From Clostridium ljungdahlii DSM 13528 (GTDB lineage Bacteria > Bacillota > Clostridia > Clostridiales > Clostridiaceae): DNA of 64,000 nucleotides. The notes below the pieces were generated by a model. That model made no database searches and was not told where the DNA came from. It worked only from the letters and a program-made list of their open reading frames with translations. The translations under genes were made by a program, and so were the position numbers. Where the stretch lies: positions 2,480,001 to 2,544,000 of the forward strand of contig NC_014328.1 in NCBI RefSeq assembly GCF_000143685.1, given 5' to 3'. Positions 1-9,585 of this stretch are shown here, piece after piece (the stretch's first letter is position 1; each line of letters opens with the position of its first letter).

Positions 1-313
1 CAAGCTTAAAAGTAGCTGGCAGAGCTACTAATATTAAATCTAACACAGGTCTGCTGTATTTATAGGAAGTACCAAAGTTTCCTGTAAATACACCACCTAA
101 CCAATGTAAGTATTGAAATAAAAAAGGATTATTTAGTCCTAATTCTTCTCTAACTTTTTGTACAAGTTCTGGAGAAGGGGTTACACCTGTTGCACTAAGC
201 ATCAAGAGTGCTGGATCACCTGGGGAAAAATATGTAAGTGCAAATGTTAAAAAAGTAATCCCAAATAAAACAGGTACTAAATGTAATAGCCTTTTCATTA
301 TGTATTTTCGCAA
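1..313 (-). CDS. ABC transporter permease, NikB/DppB type (partial, C-terminus outside window)
   Basis: The N-terminal 104 residues of a binding-protein-dependent permease for nickel or peptides. The start MRKYIMKRLLHLVPVLFGIT, followed by a membrane segment and a SPGDPA motif, is the typical N-terminus of NikB/DppB/OppB. I chose the TTG at 313 over the ATG at 298 because it gives the family's usual RKYIxKRLL beginning and has an AGGGTG ribosome site about 10 bases upstream. It lies downstream of the methyltransferase and the His-rich protein on the same strand and may be in their operon. A small hairpin lies between. It would be a second importer beside the complete one at 1702-6740. Substrate unknown. 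Confidence 0.85.
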   Translation of the reverse strand, partial: MRKYIMKRLLHLVPVLFGITFLTFALTYFSPGDPALLMLSATGVTPSPELVQKVREELGLNNPFLFQYLHWLGGVFTGNFGTSYKYSRPVLDLILVALPATFKL

Positions 314-381
314 ATTATTTTTTTCACCCTTTCCTGAAAATTGTAAAAGTACTTATAGAGTAATTTAAAATGCTTCACAGC

Positions 382-414
382 AATGACCTACAAAATAATT
401 ATTTGCAGGTCATT
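382..414 (-). other. Intergenic hairpin between His-rich protein and permease genes
   Basis: Inverted repeat AATGACCT-A-CAAA / TTTG-C-AGGTCATT with a 6-base loop, in the 107-base gap. No clear U-tract follows in the minus direction, so a full terminator is doubtful. An attenuator or RNA-processing/stability hairpin that lowers or separates permease expression is more likely. Confidence 0.4.
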
Positions 415-420
415 AGCATA

Positions 421-756
421 TTACATACTTTTTTTAGCCTCTATAAGCATTTCATTAGACTTTTCCATAAATTCCACAGCTTTTTGTATTAACTCAGCTG
501 TTTTCACTTTGTCCATTGCTTTTGACTTTTCAGCCCAGTTTTTAAATTCACCTTCATGAGATCTGTTATGTTCAACCCAGTGATCTAACAATATCTTTAA
601 AGTTTTTTCTTCTTTATCTAAATCTGATACGCAGTCTTTTAATTCTTCACCTGCAGCAGCATGATCATGGTTGTGTTCACATTTATCACCGCTGCGATTC
701 TCAATATGATGGTATTTATATTCATGTTCTCCATTAAAAATCATAAAGGTATTCAC
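421..756 (-). CDS. DUF8180-type His-rich small protein
   Basis: A 111-residue soluble protein. The N-terminal third is rich in metal-binding residues (HEYKYHH, then KCEHNHDH at about 26-33). The C-terminal two thirds is a charged helical region with the motif LLDHWVEHNRSHEGEF and a terminal MEKSNEMLIEAKKSM. From memory this is the DUF8180 arrangement, in which a variable His-rich stretch precedes a conserved DHWVEHN helix. It follows the methyltransferase gene by 21 bases and precedes a nickel/peptide-type permease. A role as an intracellular metal buffer or sensor for the importer is an inference from the histidines and the context. No biochemical function is established to my knowledge. Confidence 0.75.
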   Translation of the reverse strand: MNTFMIFNGEHEYKYHHIENRSGDKCEHNHDHAAAGEELKDCVSDLDKEEKTLKILLDHWVEHNRSHEGEFKNWAEKSKAMDKVKTAELIQKAVEFMEKSNEMLIEAKKSM

Positions 757-777
757 CTCCTTTCAGTCTTTTGTTGA

Positions 778-1515
778 TTAATACTTACAAGCACATATAC
801 TAAACATGGGTGCTGTTCTATAAGCTACTTTTTCTTCTTCTGTATATATTTTGTTTGAAATATCTTCTTCAATAATTATTTTTTCAAATCCACATTGAGT
901 CAATGCCCTTTTATCCCATTCAGGACGCAGTTCATACGTCAGTGGAAGATTCCTTGCAATATCCTTACACTTTGATCTCTGTTTCTCATTGGTTTTACAA
1001 TCATAACCCATATCAACAGCCAATTTTATATCCTTTGTATATTCTTCTTCAAGTTCAGGTTTTGCCAGCCTTAAATACCAATTTGCATCAAATATAAGTA
1101 ATTTCCCGCTTTTTTTTAAAAGGCTAAACCAATTTTTGTAAGCCTTTACAGGTTCCTTTAAAGTCCATGTAACATTTCTATTCACTATTAAATCAAAACT
1201 TTCTACAGGCAAATCCAAATTTTCCACATCGCCTTTCATAAATTTAACCTTTACTCCGGCCAACTGTGTATTGGATTTAGCTTCCTCAAGCATACTTGTG
1301 GAACAATCCACAGCAGTTACATCATATCCCATTTGTGACATGATTATTGCAAAAAAACCAGGTCCTGTACCTATGTCTAATGCTTTTACATTATCTCCCG
1401 CCTTATTTTTAATTATTTTACTCCAGGCTTCTCTTTTAAAACTGTTTATATCCTCACTTATCATTTCACTATATGTATTTGCCCGATTGTTCCAATAGCT
1501 TTCAATTTCTCCCAT
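778..1515 (-). CDS. Class I SAM-dependent methyltransferase
   Basis: 245 residues with the Rossmann SAM-binding motif I ALDIGTGPGFFA (about 45-56), the acidic end of strand 2 in VTAVDCS, and the motif IV region FDLIVNRNVTW. The family is the UbiE/small-molecule methyltransferase type and the substrate cannot be read from sequence. It is the first gene of a short minus-strand operon (methyltransferase, His-rich protein, possibly permease) with its own sigma-54 promoter about 55 bases upstream. Together with the methyltransferase at 8998-9585 it is one of two methyltransferases in the same regulon, each tied to a transporter. This hints that the imported compound, or a metal ligand, is methylated. 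Confidence 0.85.
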   Translation of the reverse strand: MGEIESYWNNRANTYSEMISEDINSFKREAWSKIIKNKAGDNVKALDIGTGPGFFAIIMSQMGYDVTAVDCSTSMLEEAKSNTQLAGVKVKFMKGDVENLDLPVESFDLIVNRNVTWTLKEPVKAYKNWFSLLKKSGKLLIFDANWYLRLAKPELEEEYTKDIKLAVDMGYDCKTNEKQRSKCKDIARNLPLTYELRPEWDKRALTQCGFEKIIIEEDISNKIYTEEEKVAYRTAPMFSICACKY

Positions 1516-1569
1516 TAAATTACCTCCTTGTGTAGAAAATTTTCATTTTTATGTATATATTTAGTTATA

Positions 1570-1588
1570 CAGCAAATTTTATGCCAGA
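1570..1588 (-). promoter_or_regulatory. Sigma-54 (-24/-12) promoter for the methyltransferase operon
   Basis: On the minus strand TGGCATAAAATTTGCTG has GG (1585-1584) and GC (1573-1572) separated by exactly ten bases, the sigma-54 consensus. It is about 55 bases upstream of the methyltransferase start and nearly identical to the other four such elements in the first 10.6 kb. Confidence 0.8.
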
Positions 1589-1620
1589 CATATTAGCCAT
1601 ATTTTTCGTGATTTAAGCAA

Positions 1621-1666
1621 AAAAAATCTCAAAGCGATACCTTTTTGTATCACTTTGAGATTTTTT
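1621..1666 (-). terminator. Rho-independent terminator of the NikABCDE-type operon
   Basis: Stem AATCTCAAAG-C-GATAC / GTATC-A-CTTTGAGATT with loop CTTTTT, flanked by A6 and T6. It lies 36 bases after the last ATPase gene stop and separates the two sigma-54 operons. Confidence 0.85.
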
Positions 1667-1678
1667 ATCATTATGAAA
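1666..1678. promoter_or_regulatory. Candidate enhancer-binding-protein site (TATCATTATGAAA)
   Basis: Close match to the dyad TATCATTATGATA found near the other sigma-54 promoters. It sits about 90 bases upstream of the -12 element at 1572, a usual distance for an activator site. One arm is imperfect. Confidence 0.5.
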
Positions 1679-1701
1679 CTATTCTAGCACTTACTTGTAA
1701 C

Positions 1702-2505
1702 CTAGATTATATTTCTCTTGTTTGGATTATCTATAGGAACTGAATTCAATAAGCTTTTGGTATAAGGATGCTTTATTTTGTAATTTTCATTTGTATTGTC
1801 CATCACTTCAACTATACTTCCCCTGTACATGACAAGAATTTTGCTGCATATATATTTTACTGCACTTATATCATGGGAAATAAAAAGTATTCCAGTACCT
1901 TCTAAATCATTCAATTTTTTTATTAAATTGAGTATACAGGCTTGAGTGCACACATCTAAGCTGGATATTATCTCATCACATATTAGAAACTGAGGATTTA
2001 AAAGAAGTGCCCTGCATATGTTAATTCTCTGTCTCTCCCCGCCACTTAAAGCTCCTGGATATTTATATAACAATTCCTCTTCCAAATTTACGAAAGAAAT
2101 TATATCATCTATTTTAATTAACTTTTCCCTACGTGATATATTAAAATGATTATCTAAAGGTTCCATAAGGGAATCTAAAATTTTCATGTTGGGATTTAAT
2201 GAAGTAAGAGTATCTTGAAATATTATCTGGCTTTTTTTTCTAAACTCCTTTAAGCTGCCCCTATTGTACTTCCATATGTCCTCTCCATTGAACTTAATAA
2301 CACCTTCTGTAGGCTTTTCAAGTCTTATAAGAAGTCTGGAAAGTGTACTCTTGCCGCATCCACTTTCTCCCACAAGTCCTACAATTTGATTTGAATCTAT
2401 TGAAAAGGAAACATCATTTACAGCCTTTATAGTTTCATTTTTGCTTTTTACAAGTGATAACTTGGTCTTATATATCTTAGATAGATTTCTTGCCTCTATT
2501 AACAT
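1702..2505 (-). CDS. ABC importer ATP-binding protein, NikE/DppF type
   Basis: 267-residue ATPase with Walker A GLVGESGCGKST (about 43-54), the signature LSGGERQR, Walker B LLNPQFLICDEI and the C-terminal HPYTKSLLNSVP extension of Opp/Dpp/Nik ATPases. In Walker B the residue pair is DE, as expected for an active enzyme. It overlaps the upstream ATPase gene (NikD type) by 7 bases, so the two are translationally coupled and should form the heterodimeric motor of the importer encoded up to 6740. It is the last gene of the operon and is followed by a strong terminator. The family does not distinguish nickel from peptide substrates by the ATPase. Confidence 0.9.
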   Translation of the reverse strand: MLIEARNLSKIYKTKLSLVKSKNETIKAVNDVSFSIDSNQIVGLVGESGCGKSTLSRLLIRLEKPTEGVIKFNGEDIWKYNRGSLKEFRKKSQIIFQDTLTSLNPNMKILDSLMEPLDNHFNISRREKLIKIDDIISFVNLEEELLYKYPGALSGGERQRINICRALLLNPQFLICDEIISSLDVCTQACILNLIKKLNDLEGTGILFISHDISAVKYICSKILVMYRGSIVEVMDNTNENYKIKHPYTKSLLNSVPIDNPNKRNII

Positions 2506-3302
2506 ACTTCTGATTCCTTTCTATCAAAGGTAGCCTTTATAAGGGATATTGTATATTTATGCTTAGGATTATTAAATATTTCAAATACATTTCCTTTTTC
2601 AACCAAATCACCTTTTTGCATTACAAATACATAATCTGCAATTTCTGCTACAACTCCAAAGTCATGTGTAATAATGAGTATAGTAGTATTGAATTTTTTT
2701 TGAATTAATTTAAACTGTTTTAATATTTCCTTTTGAGTAGTAACATCAAGAGCTGTTGTAGGCTCATCTGCTATTATAATATCCGGTTCCATAAAAATAG
2801 CTGCAGCTATCATCATTCTTTGCAGCATACCCCCACTTAACTGAAAAGGATACTGATTTAGTATAACCTTTGGGTTTTTTAAATTTAAGCTTTCAATTAT
2901 AGTACAAATCTTTTCATTGAATTTTCCTTTTGTAATATCCATATTGCTAGATATTAAATCATATAGTTGATTTCCCATAGTTATGGATTGGTTAAAACAA
3001 TTTATTGGATTTTGAAATATTGAAAAAATCTTTTTCCCCCTTATTTTTTTCATTTCACTATTATTTAATTTGGATATATTCCCATTGTTAAATATTATGC
3101 TGCCGTCTTCTATAAAGGCATTTTTAGGTAATACATTTATAATTGACATTACTGTCATGGTTTTTCCGCTTCCACTCTCACCTACAATACAAGTCACTTT
3201 ACCCTTTTTTACTTGAAAGTTAATTCCTTTTACGACTTCTTTTATACTATTTTTAGTTTTAAATGCAACTTTCAAGTTTTTAACTTCTAAAATATTATCC
3301 AT
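2499..3302 (-). CDS. ABC importer ATP-binding protein, NikD/DppD type
   Basis: 267 residues with Walker A CIVGESGSGKTM (about 38-49), Q-loop region FSIFQNP, the signature QLSGGMLQRMMIA, Walker B IIIADEPTTALD and the H-loop LIITHD. The GGML form of the signature and the C-terminal HKYTISLIKA are typical of DppD/NikD. It follows the second permease gene by about 85 bases and overlaps the next ATPase gene. It is the motor partner of the importer. Confidence 0.9.
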   Translation of the reverse strand: MDNILEVKNLKVAFKTKNSIKEVVKGINFQVKKGKVTCIVGESGSGKTMTVMSIINVLPKNAFIEDGSIIFNNGNISKLNNSEMKKIRGKKIFSIFQNPINCFNQSITMGNQLYDLISSNMDITKGKFNEKICTIIESLNLKNPKVILNQYPFQLSGGMLQRMMIAAAIFMEPDIIIADEPTTALDVTTQKEILKQFKLIQKKFNTTILIITHDFGVVAEIADYVFVMQKGDLVEKGNVFEIFNNPKHKYTISLIKATFDRKESEVC

Positions 3303-3387
3303 TTGATACCTCCAGAGTTCATTAGCTAATTAGCTGATGAAGTTAGATTATTTCGCATTTTCCTTTTCTACGTTCCTATATCTCCCT

Positions 3388-4191
3388 CTATGCATAAGTA
3401 ACTTTCTTTTTTAAATGTTCACCGATAAAATTAATGCAAAGCATTGAAGTTACTATAGTAATGCCCGGAAATACAGCTACCCACCAGGCTCCTGTCATTA
3501 TGTCATTTTGAGCATTGTTTAACATATTTCCCCAGGACGGAGTTCCTGGAGGCACTCCTATTCCAAGGAAGCTCATTGAAACTTCCATAAATATGGACTG
3601 TGCACAAGTTAAAGTGGCTATTACTATAATTGCAGGCATACTATTTAAAAGCATATGCTTTATTATTATTTTCCAAAGTGGTGTAGACATTACTATAGCA
3701 GACTTTATAAAGTTTTTATCTCTGAGTTCTATAAATTGTGATCTCACTATTCTAGCAGTGGGAATCCATGCAGTACACCCAATTACAAGTATAATACTCA
3801 CAATTCCTCCCCTTATTATTGTCTGTAATGCCAGCATGATGATAAGAGTTGGTACAGCTAAAAATATATCTAAAATTCTCATCATAAAATTATCAATTTT
3901 ACCACCTGAATATCCACTTATTCCTCCATATATAATTCCTATAATAGTGGATATAATTACTGATATAAAACCTACACTGAGCGATACTCTTCCGCCATAA
4001 AGTACCCTTGAGAACACATCTCTTCCCATGGCATCAGTTCCCATTATATGGCCAGCTCCCGGTCTTTGCAGTACATTGCCAAGTTTCACTTCTACAGGAT
4101 TGTACTTTGATATAAATGGAGCAAATACGGAGGCTAATACTATGATGCAGAGGAGAATAACCCATATTAGATACCTTCTATTTTTCTTCAT
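3388..4191 (-). CDS. ABC importer permease, NikC/DppC type
   Basis: 267-residue membrane protein. An N-terminal anchor is followed by the periplasmic HIMGTDAMGRDVFSRVLYG motif typical of DppC/NikC permeases. About five further membrane segments follow, with a coupling region resembling the EAA loop near SFLGIGVPPGTPSWGNML. It is separated by three bases from the partner permease. Together they form the membrane pore of the binding-protein-dependent importer. Substrate not determined. Confidence 0.9.
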   Translation of the reverse strand: MKKNRRYLIWVILLCIIVLASVFAPFISKYNPVEVKLGNVLQRPGAGHIMGTDAMGRDVFSRVLYGGRVSLSVGFISVIISTIIGIIYGGISGYSGGKIDNFMMRILDIFLAVPTLIIMLALQTIIRGGIVSIILVIGCTAWIPTARIVRSQFIELRDKNFIKSAIVMSTPLWKIIIKHMLLNSMPAIIVIATLTCAQSIFMEVSMSFLGIGVPPGTPSWGNMLNNAQNDIMTGAWWVAVFPGITIVTSMLCINFIGEHLKKKVTYA

Positions 4192-4194
4192 GTA

Positions 4195-5157
4195 TTACAC
4201 CTGCTTTCTGAGGGAAGGATTTACAACTAGCTGCAGTATATCTGTGATCATTATAGATATAACTACAAGTATACCTGTCATAAATATAGCACCCATGAGA
4301 AGCGGGTAATCCTTTGAATTAGCTGCTTTAACATTAAGCATTCCAAGTCCCGGCCAGGAAAACACGGTTTCTATTACAACAGATCCGCCAAAGAAGCTTG
4401 GTATAGTTATGCCCAAATAATTCATAAATGGTACCAATGCATTTTTTATAATACCTTTCATTATTTTTCTGTCATCCATTCCATTTGCTTTTGCTGCTAT
4501 TACATAATGGCTGTTTACTTCTTCTTTAACTTTTTCTTGTATAAACCTGGCATAAGCTCCTGCATGAGCAATTACAAGTACTGATACAGGCATAATATAA
4601 TACTTTAAATTAGAAAATACCCCTCCACTACCACTTATATTTTTATTTCCTGCAGAGGGCAGCCATCCCAAACATACAGAAAATAAAATTATGAATAAAA
4701 GAGCAATCCAGAAGGAAGGTATTGAGTAAAAAAACACACTCATACCACTTACAAATTTGTCCCAAAAGGAATTTTCATTAAATCCTGCCTTTAACCCTAG
4801 CAAAAGAGAGCATACAAGTATAAGACTTATGGTCCACAAAACTAATTTAAGTGTATTTGGTATTTTCTCTTTTAATATTGCAGTTACTTCTCTTCCTTCA
4901 ACATAGGATACACCAAGGTTTCCTCTGGCTACCCCCTTAACCCATTTAATATATCTTTCAGTTACAGGTCTATCTGCTCCATAGTTTTCATTTATCCTAT
5001 TTCTCTCTTCTGTAGTCAACCTGTCAGCCAAGTCGCCATATAAAGCTGCTGCCGGATCTCCCGGCGCAACATTTATAATAGCAAAGCTTATTATACTAAG
5101 GCAGAATATAACCAAAAAGCCCTGAATTATCCTTCTAACTACAAACCTAGATATCAT
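4195..5157 (-). CDS. ABC importer permease, NikB/DppB type
   Basis: 320-residue permease beginning [18 protein letters not shown], with the [18 protein letters not shown] motif and about six membrane segments. I placed the start at the ATG at 5157, whose ATGA overlaps the stop of the binding-protein gene, rather than the GTG four codons upstream. Together with the NikC-type partner it forms the translocation channel. The homologous partial permease at 1-313 shows that a second importer of the same class is encoded next door. Confidence 0.88.
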   Translation of the reverse strand: MISRFVVRRIIQGFLVIFCLSIISFAIINVAPGDPAAALYGDLADRLTTEERNRINENYGADRPVTERYIKWVKGVARGNLGVSYVEGREVTAILKEKIPNTLKLVLWTISLILVCSLLLGLKAGFNENSFWDKFVSGMSVFFYSIPSFWIALLFIILFSVCLGWLPSAGNKNISGSGGVFSNLKYYIMPVSVLVIAHAGAYARFIQEKVKEEVNSHYVIAAKANGMDDRKIMKGIIKNALVPFMNYLGITIPSFFGGSVVIETVFSWPGLGMLNVKAANSKDYPLLMGAIFMTGILVVISIMITDILQLVVNPSLRKQV

Positions 5158-6740
5158 TTCATATTCCACTCCTCAACATTCCACAAAAATCCTTCTCCAT
5201 GATGTCCTAAAACTCTTTTAGGTGTATATCCAGATATATTTTTATCAATGCCATAAAGTGCAGTTAAATACGCATCCATACTAAATGCTGGATCTTCTGC
5301 TACTACCTTTTGAAACTCATCATAATATTCTCTTCTCTGATTATCATCAGAAGTACTTCTTGCCTTTTCAAGCAAATCATCTACTTGAGGATTTGAATAG
5401 TCTCCAAAATTAAATCCGCTTCCCTTCTCAAATTGATCTGATCTAAATATTTTATACGTATGATCATCTGCATCAAAAGGACTTCCCCATCCTACTACAA
5501 AAGCTTCTGTATCTTTTATTGCTTCAGCTTTAGGATCTCTTGCATCAACCTTTATATCAAATCCAGCTTTTTTAGCTTGTGAGGCTGCATACTCTGCAAC
5601 TTTAACTCTAACTTCATCATTGTTTCTGGCAAATAAAGTAAATTGAAGCTTCTGACCATCTTTTTCTCTTATTCCATCTGTTCCTTTTTTCCATCCTGAC
5701 TGCTCTAAAAGTTGATTTGCTTTATCCAAATTATACTCATACTTTTCTACATTAGGATTGTTGTATTTATTTAATTGAATTGGTGAATAAGCTGCTTCAC
5801 CATATCCTAGGAGTATCCCTTTTACTATGCTTTGTTTATCTGTAGCATAATTAAGTGCCTTTCTAACATTTACATCTTTAAACATAGGTTTTGTCCTAAA
5901 ATTAAACATTATTCCTCTATAATCTGCTGTAGGTGCTTTACAAATTGTTACTTTACTGTTTTTCTCAAGTTTCGCAACTTCAGCAGGTGCAACTGGAGCT
6001 ATATTAACTTCTCCTGTTTGAAGCTGCATGGCTCTTACATTAGCATCAGGTAAAAACTTAAATATTATCTTATCTATATTTCCAGTTTTTCCATAATAAT
6101 ATTTAGATTTTGTTAAAATTAAGTTGCTTCCTTTGTTCCATTTCTCGACTTTAAAAGGACCTGCTCCTATAGGTTGTACATTAAAATTTGCAGTATTTAC
6201 ATCTTTTCCTTCCAAGCAATGTTTTGGAACCAATCCTACTGTCATTTTATCCAAAAATGCCGGAAAAACTTTTGAAAGAGTTATCTTAACTTCATAATCG
6301 TTAACTTTCTGAATGTCTTTTACATCTTCAAATTCAGGCTTCAATTCTGAATTTACTTTGTCATTTAATATGGTTTTTATAGTAAATACCACATCATCTG
6401 CCTTAACTTCTGTTCCATCTTGAAATTTAATTCCCCTTTTAAGTATAAAATCATAAGTTAACTTATCCTTAGATATTGTATAAGATTTAGCAATTTCAGG
6501 TTTTGGGACATCATTTTCATCAAATTTCATAAGCCCCCTAAAAACTAAATCTGTAGCAAAAGCATGTGATGCTGTTAATACTGAATTTATTTTTTCATCT
6601 TCAAATTCAGCTCCATAAACAAGTGTCTTACCTTTTCCTTCATTAGATTGATTTGAAGTAGCTGTTGAATTTCCACAGCCTGTAAAGACCGTAGTTATAA
6701 GCATTATAAAACAAACTACTATTCCTAAGTATTTTTTCAA
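5154..6740 (-). CDS. Extracellular solute-binding lipoprotein, NikA/DppA (family 5) type
   Basis: 528-residue lipoprotein: signal peptide of about 21 residues ending in the lipobox FTGC (Cys22), a short Ser/Asn-rich linker, then a full SBP_bac_5 domain. Landmarks are the [10 protein letters not shown] region, PYxF-type [20 protein letters not shown], and [13 protein letters not shown] near the C-terminus. It is the first gene of the importer operon, 50 to 60 bases downstream of a sigma-54 promoter. Family 5 proteins bind peptides, nickel complexes or opine-metal chelates. The sequence alone does not say which. The neighbouring His-rich protein favours a metal or metal chelate. Confidence 0.88.
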   Translation of the reverse strand: MKKYLGIVVCFIMLITTVFTGCGNSTATSNQSNEGKGKTLVYGAEFEDEKINSVLTASHAFATDLVFRGLMKFDENDVPKPEIAKSYTISKDKLTYDFILKRGIKFQDGTEVKADDVVFTIKTILNDKVNSELKPEFEDVKDIQKVNDYEVKITLSKVFPAFLDKMTVGLVPKHCLEGKDVNTANFNVQPIGAGPFKVEKWNKGSNLILTKSKYYYGKTGNIDKIIFKFLPDANVRAMQLQTGEVNIAPVAPAEVAKLEKNSKVTICKAPTADYRGIMFNFRTKPMFKDVNVRKALNYATDKQSIVKGILLGYGEAAYSPIQLNKYNNPNVEKYEYNLDKANQLLEQSGWKKGTDGIREKDGQKLQFTLFARNNDEVRVKVAEYAASQAKKAGFDIKVDARDPKAEAIKDTEAFVVGWGSPFDADDHTYKIFRSDQFEKGSGFNFGDYSNPQVDDLLEKARSTSDDNQRREYYDEFQKVVAEDPAFSMDAYLTALYGIDKNISGYTPKRVLGHHGEGFLWNVEEWNMK

Positions 6741-6794
6741 CCTTATCCCCCCTAAATTATAGTAATACTGGTTAATTTGTCACATTAAATTATT

Positions 6795-6812
6795 CAGCAA
6801 TATTTATGCCAG
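6795..6812 (-). promoter_or_regulatory. Sigma-54 promoter for the NikABCDE-type operon
   Basis: Minus strand TGGCATAAATATTGCTG: GG (6810-6809) and GC (6798-6797) are ten bases apart. The predicted start is about 45 bases upstream of the lipoprotein ATG. Confidence 0.82.
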
Positions 6813-6936
6813 ATTAACACCACACAGTAATATTTTTGATATAGGTGAAAATATTATCAAATAATACACTTTTCTAGTCAAAACTCATATTTATACCAAG
6901 AAATATTCCCTAAAACAATACCAAAAAATAAACTAT

Positions 6937-6974
6937 AATATCATTATGATATTATTTTGTTCCATAATGATATT
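6937..6974. promoter_or_regulatory. Two candidate enhancer sites (TATCATTATGATA dyads)
   Basis: AATATCATTATGATATT (6937-6953) is a perfect dyad, and CATAATGATATT (6963-6974) is a second copy. They lie 140 to 170 bases upstream of the -12 element of the importer promoter, matching the expected position for activator sites. The 6740-7258 gap holds this control region and the palindromic repeat at 7084-7203. Confidence 0.6.
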
Positions 6975-7083
6975 ATAGTTTCATTCTGATAAAGTATACT
7001 TAAGTTATATTTAGTTCAGCTTTTGCACATATAAAATTTTGACTTAATATAAAAAACTTGCGTCGCAAAGCTTTTGAAAATAG

Positions 7084-7203
7084 CAAAGTTCAAATAACAA
7101 AGAACAGATAAAGATGATTTCCCTCGTACCTCAGGAAATCTATAATTTTAATATTTCTGACGTTAGGAAGAAAATTATCCTTATTTGATATTTGAACTTT
7201 GTT
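7084..7203. repeat. MITE-like palindromic element, copy 1
   Basis: The ends CAAAGTTCAAATA and TATTTGAACTTTG are inverted repeats, extended inward by AACAAAGAACAGATAA against related sequence. A related, shorter element is at 60383-60462. There is no coding capacity. Confidence 0.55.
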
Positions 7204-7257
7204 CTTTATTCTTTAAAAAAATTATGTTGCAATTTTTTAAACTGTGAAGTTGAGTAT

Positions 7258-8679
7258 TTAATTTTGTTTTTCAACTTTACTGCTGTACAAATTCAAATCT
7301 ATGCCATATTTGCTTATTTTTCTATATATAGTAGCCTTGCCTATTTGTAATAATTTAGACGCCTTCATAGCATTTCCCTTACAATATTGAAGTGCATTTC
7401 GTATACACTTCTCTTCTACTACTTCTAAAGGCAATATTTGTTTTGGTAAATCATTATTTATTGGCGCTTCAACCTTAACGCTCTTGCCCATAAGATACTT
7501 TGAAGTTATCATAGTTTCCTCGCAGAGATAATACGACCTTTCCACCACATTTCTAAGTTCTCTTGTATTTCCCTCAAAATTATACATTTTCAACTTTTCT
7601 ATGTAGGATGGATTTATATACTTGGGATCACACGGATTTTTAGCATTAAGCTGGCTTACAAAATACTGTGCTAAAAGTTCTATATCTTCCTTTCTATCTC
7701 TTAAAGGAATAAGATGAATGTTCATAACATTAAGCCTATAATAAAGATCCCCTCTAAAATTTTTGCTTTTCACCTCATCTTTAAGCATTCTATTCGTTGC
7801 TGCAATCACCCTTACATCAATAGATTTTTCATAATTACCACCTACTCTAACTATTTTAAGATTGTCCAGTACTCTCAAAAGCTTGGACTGAATATCCAGT
7901 GGAAGTTCTCCTATTTCATCTAAAAATATTGTACCTCCTTCTGCTAATTCAAATTTCCCCGGATTTCCTCCTTTTGATGCACCTGTAAAGGCACCCTTTT
8001 CATATCCAAATAGTTCACTTTCCACTAATTCTCTAGGTATTGCAGCACAGTTTACAGCTACAAAAGGTCCTCTGCTTCTATTACTGTAATTATGAATAGA
8101 TTGAGCAAATACTTCTTTTCCCGTACCACTTTCACCTTCTATAAGTATATTGCAGTTTGTCTTCGCTGCTTTTTTAGCCAGTTTTATAACAGTTTGTTCT
8201 CTTTCATTTTTAGTAATAACGTCATCAAAAGTAAAAGAAGCTTTATATCCAACTACATTGTTTACCATTTTATGTAGATCTTTAGTATCTCTAAGCGCAA
8301 GTACTAGTCCTATAATTCTCCCTCTCAATTTTACAGGAACCAAATTTATAACACATCTTATCTTATTACTATTTATATAAAAGCTGCAGTCCTGGGCTTG
8401 TTTACTTTCGCCTGTAAGCACTACAGTTTTCAATAAGTCATCCTTTAGTATATCATTTAAATAAGTTGTATATAATATTTCTTCTTTAACTCCCAATATC
8501 TTAACGGTTGTTATGTTTACTTTTTTTATTAAAAGATTTTCATCCGTAATTATGAGGCCATCATAACAGCAGTCAAATATAGCCTGAAGCACAAAATATG
8601 ATATATCGTATTCTAGTATACTGTCCATATCAATTCTGCACATGTTATTTACATCTTCTAAGAAGTCTGTGTCTTCCAA
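7258..8679 (-). CDS. Sigma-54-dependent transcriptional activator (PAS-AAA+-Fis)
   Basis: 473 residues. N-terminal PAS-like sensor (about 25-135), AAA+ domain with Walker A GESGTGKE (182-189), the sigma-54 contact loop GAFTGA (229-234), Walker B FLDEIGEL (252-259), and a C-terminal Fis-type helix-turn-helix ([20 protein letters not shown]). The start is a TTG preceded by AAGGGGAG. There is no receiver domain, so the signal is probably a small ligand of the PAS region rather than a kinase. It lies in the centre of five sigma-54 promoters (1572, 6797, 8852, 10155, 10536), and TATCATTATGATA dyads occur beside them. It is therefore the likely activator of the whole cluster. Confidence 0.92.
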   Translation of the reverse strand: MEDTDFLEDVNNMCRIDMDSILEYDISYFVLQAIFDCCYDGLIITDENLLIKKVNITTVKILGVKEEILYTTYLNDILKDDLLKTVVLTGESKQAQDCSFYINSNKIRCVINLVPVKLRGRIIGLVLALRDTKDLHKMVNNVVGYKASFTFDDVITKNEREQTVIKLAKKAAKTNCNILIEGESGTGKEVFAQSIHNYSNRSRGPFVAVNCAAIPRELVESELFGYEKGAFTGASKGGNPGKFELAEGGTIFLDEIGELPLDIQSKLLRVLDNLKIVRVGGNYEKSIDVRVIAATNRMLKDEVKSKNFRGDLYYRLNVMNIHLIPLRDRKEDIELLAQYFVSQLNAKNPCDPKYINPSYIEKLKMYNFEGNTRELRNVVERSYYLCEETMITSKYLMGKSVKVEAPINNDLPKQILPLEVVEEKCIRNALQYCKGNAMKASKLLQIGKATIYRKISKYGIDLNLYSSKVEKQN

Positions 8680-8734
8680 TTTATGAACTCCCCTTCCAGT
8701 ATTTAAAATTTTGATAATAAGTTAAAAGAACTAG

Positions 8735-8797
8735 TATTATTATGATATAAAAATCCCATTATTATTATATTGATACTAATATTTTATCATAATGATA
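8735..8797. promoter_or_regulatory. Candidate enhancer sites upstream of the first sigma-54 RNA
   Basis: TATTATTATGATA (8735-8747) and TATCATAATGATA (8785-8797) match the dyad seen near the other sigma-54 promoters. They lie 55 to 105 bases upstream of the -12 element at 8852, between the activator gene and the RNA. Confidence 0.6.
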
Positions 8798-8837
8798 CTG
8801 TTTTTAAATAGTTTACTGATATCTCAATAATAATTAA

Positions 8838-8856
8838 CTGGCATAAAAAATGCTTT
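8838..8856 (+). promoter_or_regulatory. Sigma-54 promoter for intergenic RNA 1
   Basis: CTGGCATAAAAAATGCTTT has GG (8840-8841) and GC (8852-8853) with ten bases between. It points away from the activator gene toward a stretch with no plus-strand gene. Confidence 0.78.
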
Positions 8857-8864
8857 AATAAAAC

Positions 8865-8978
8865 AATGAATATATGTTTGAAAACCATTTTAATAGCCCT
8901 AAAACTAAAACTCTTTAAACACTATTTCTAATTAAAAATAATTCAGCACATTTAATCCACTGTGCTGAATTATTTTTA
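8865..8978 (+). ncRNA. Sigma-54-driven small RNA 1 (paralogue of 10549-10665)
   Basis: About 113 nt between a sigma-54 promoter and a terminator hairpin (ATAATTCAGCACA / TGTGCTGAATTAT, then T5). It aligns along its whole length with the region at 10549-10665, sharing GAATATATGTTTGAAAA near the start, CATTTTAATA, and TATTTCTAATTAAAAAT before the hairpin. Candidate short frames (ATGAATATATG...) are broken by indels in the other copy and have no ribosome site, so it is more likely noncoding. The terminator can also serve the methyltransferase gene converging from 8998. Confidence 0.7.
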
Positions 8979-8997
8979 CAAAATTTTATCACAAAAA

Positions 8998-9585
8998 TTA
9001 AGACTTCTTGCCCACATATATATAAAATTCACTATCATCTTGTGTATAACTAGAAACAAATCCTCTTTTCTGTGCAAACTCAGCTAATTTTTCTATATCT
9101 ACAAGTGTATTGGAATCTAACTTGTCTTCTATTTTACTGTGACGTAAATTTATTACGTCTTTACTTTCTATATGAGCTATGACAAGCTTTCCTCCTGATT
9201 TTAATAAGCTATAAGATTTTTCAAAGAACTTTTCCTTATTTTTAAAGTGAGGATAGCAGGAATAAGCCACTATACAATCATAGCTTTTGCTGCTCTCATA
9301 TTCCAAAAAATCAGCTACCTGGAAATTTAAATTAAGGTACTTATTCTTTCTTTTAGAAACTTGTATCATATTTCCTGCAATATCAAGCGCAGTTATGCTG
9401 CCACTCTTTCCTACTTTTTTCTCCAGATAAGGTATTACTATTCCTGTTCCGCTTCCTATATCCAACACTTTTTCTCCTTCAGTGAGACCTATGCTTTCAA
9501 TTACATGATCCACCTTTTCCCTTGGATGGCAGCACATCGTATCCCATTTTTCAGCTACTTCATTAAAAAATTCTTTATCTTGCAT
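8998..9585 (-). CDS. Class I SAM-dependent methyltransferase
   Basis: 195 residues with motif I VLDIGSGTGIVIPYLE (about 40-55), the acidic ITALDIAGNM, and YDCIVAYSCYPHF in the motif IV position. The N-terminus FFNEVAEKWDTMCCHPREKVD is typical of a small family of methyltransferases found beside ECF transporter S components. It overlaps the S-component gene by 11 bases, so the two are translated together. Substrate unknown. As it shares the sigma-54 regulon with another methyltransferase and two ABC importers, a role in modifying an imported small molecule or a metal ligand is plausible but unproven. Confidence 0.85.
   Translation of the reverse strand: MQDKEFFNEVAEKWDTMCCHPREKVDHVIESIGLTEGEKVLDIGSGTGIVIPYLEKKVGKSGSITALDIAGNMIQVSKRKNKYLNLNFQVADFLEYESSKSYDCIVAYSCYPHFKNKEKFFEKSYSLLKSGGKLVIAHIESKDVINLRHSKIEDKLDSNTLVDIEKLAEFAQKRGFVSSYTQDDSEFYIYVGKKS

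Noticed and set aside
7214-7238. AAAAAATT/AATTTTTT hairpin after the sigma-54 activator as a terminator
   Set aside because: A-T pairs only, too weak to call with confidence.
8865-8978. A 21-codon frame in small RNA 1 (MNICLKTILIAL...)
   Set aside because: No ribosome-binding site, and the frame is broken by indels in the paralogous RNA at 10549-10665, so it is more likely by chance.
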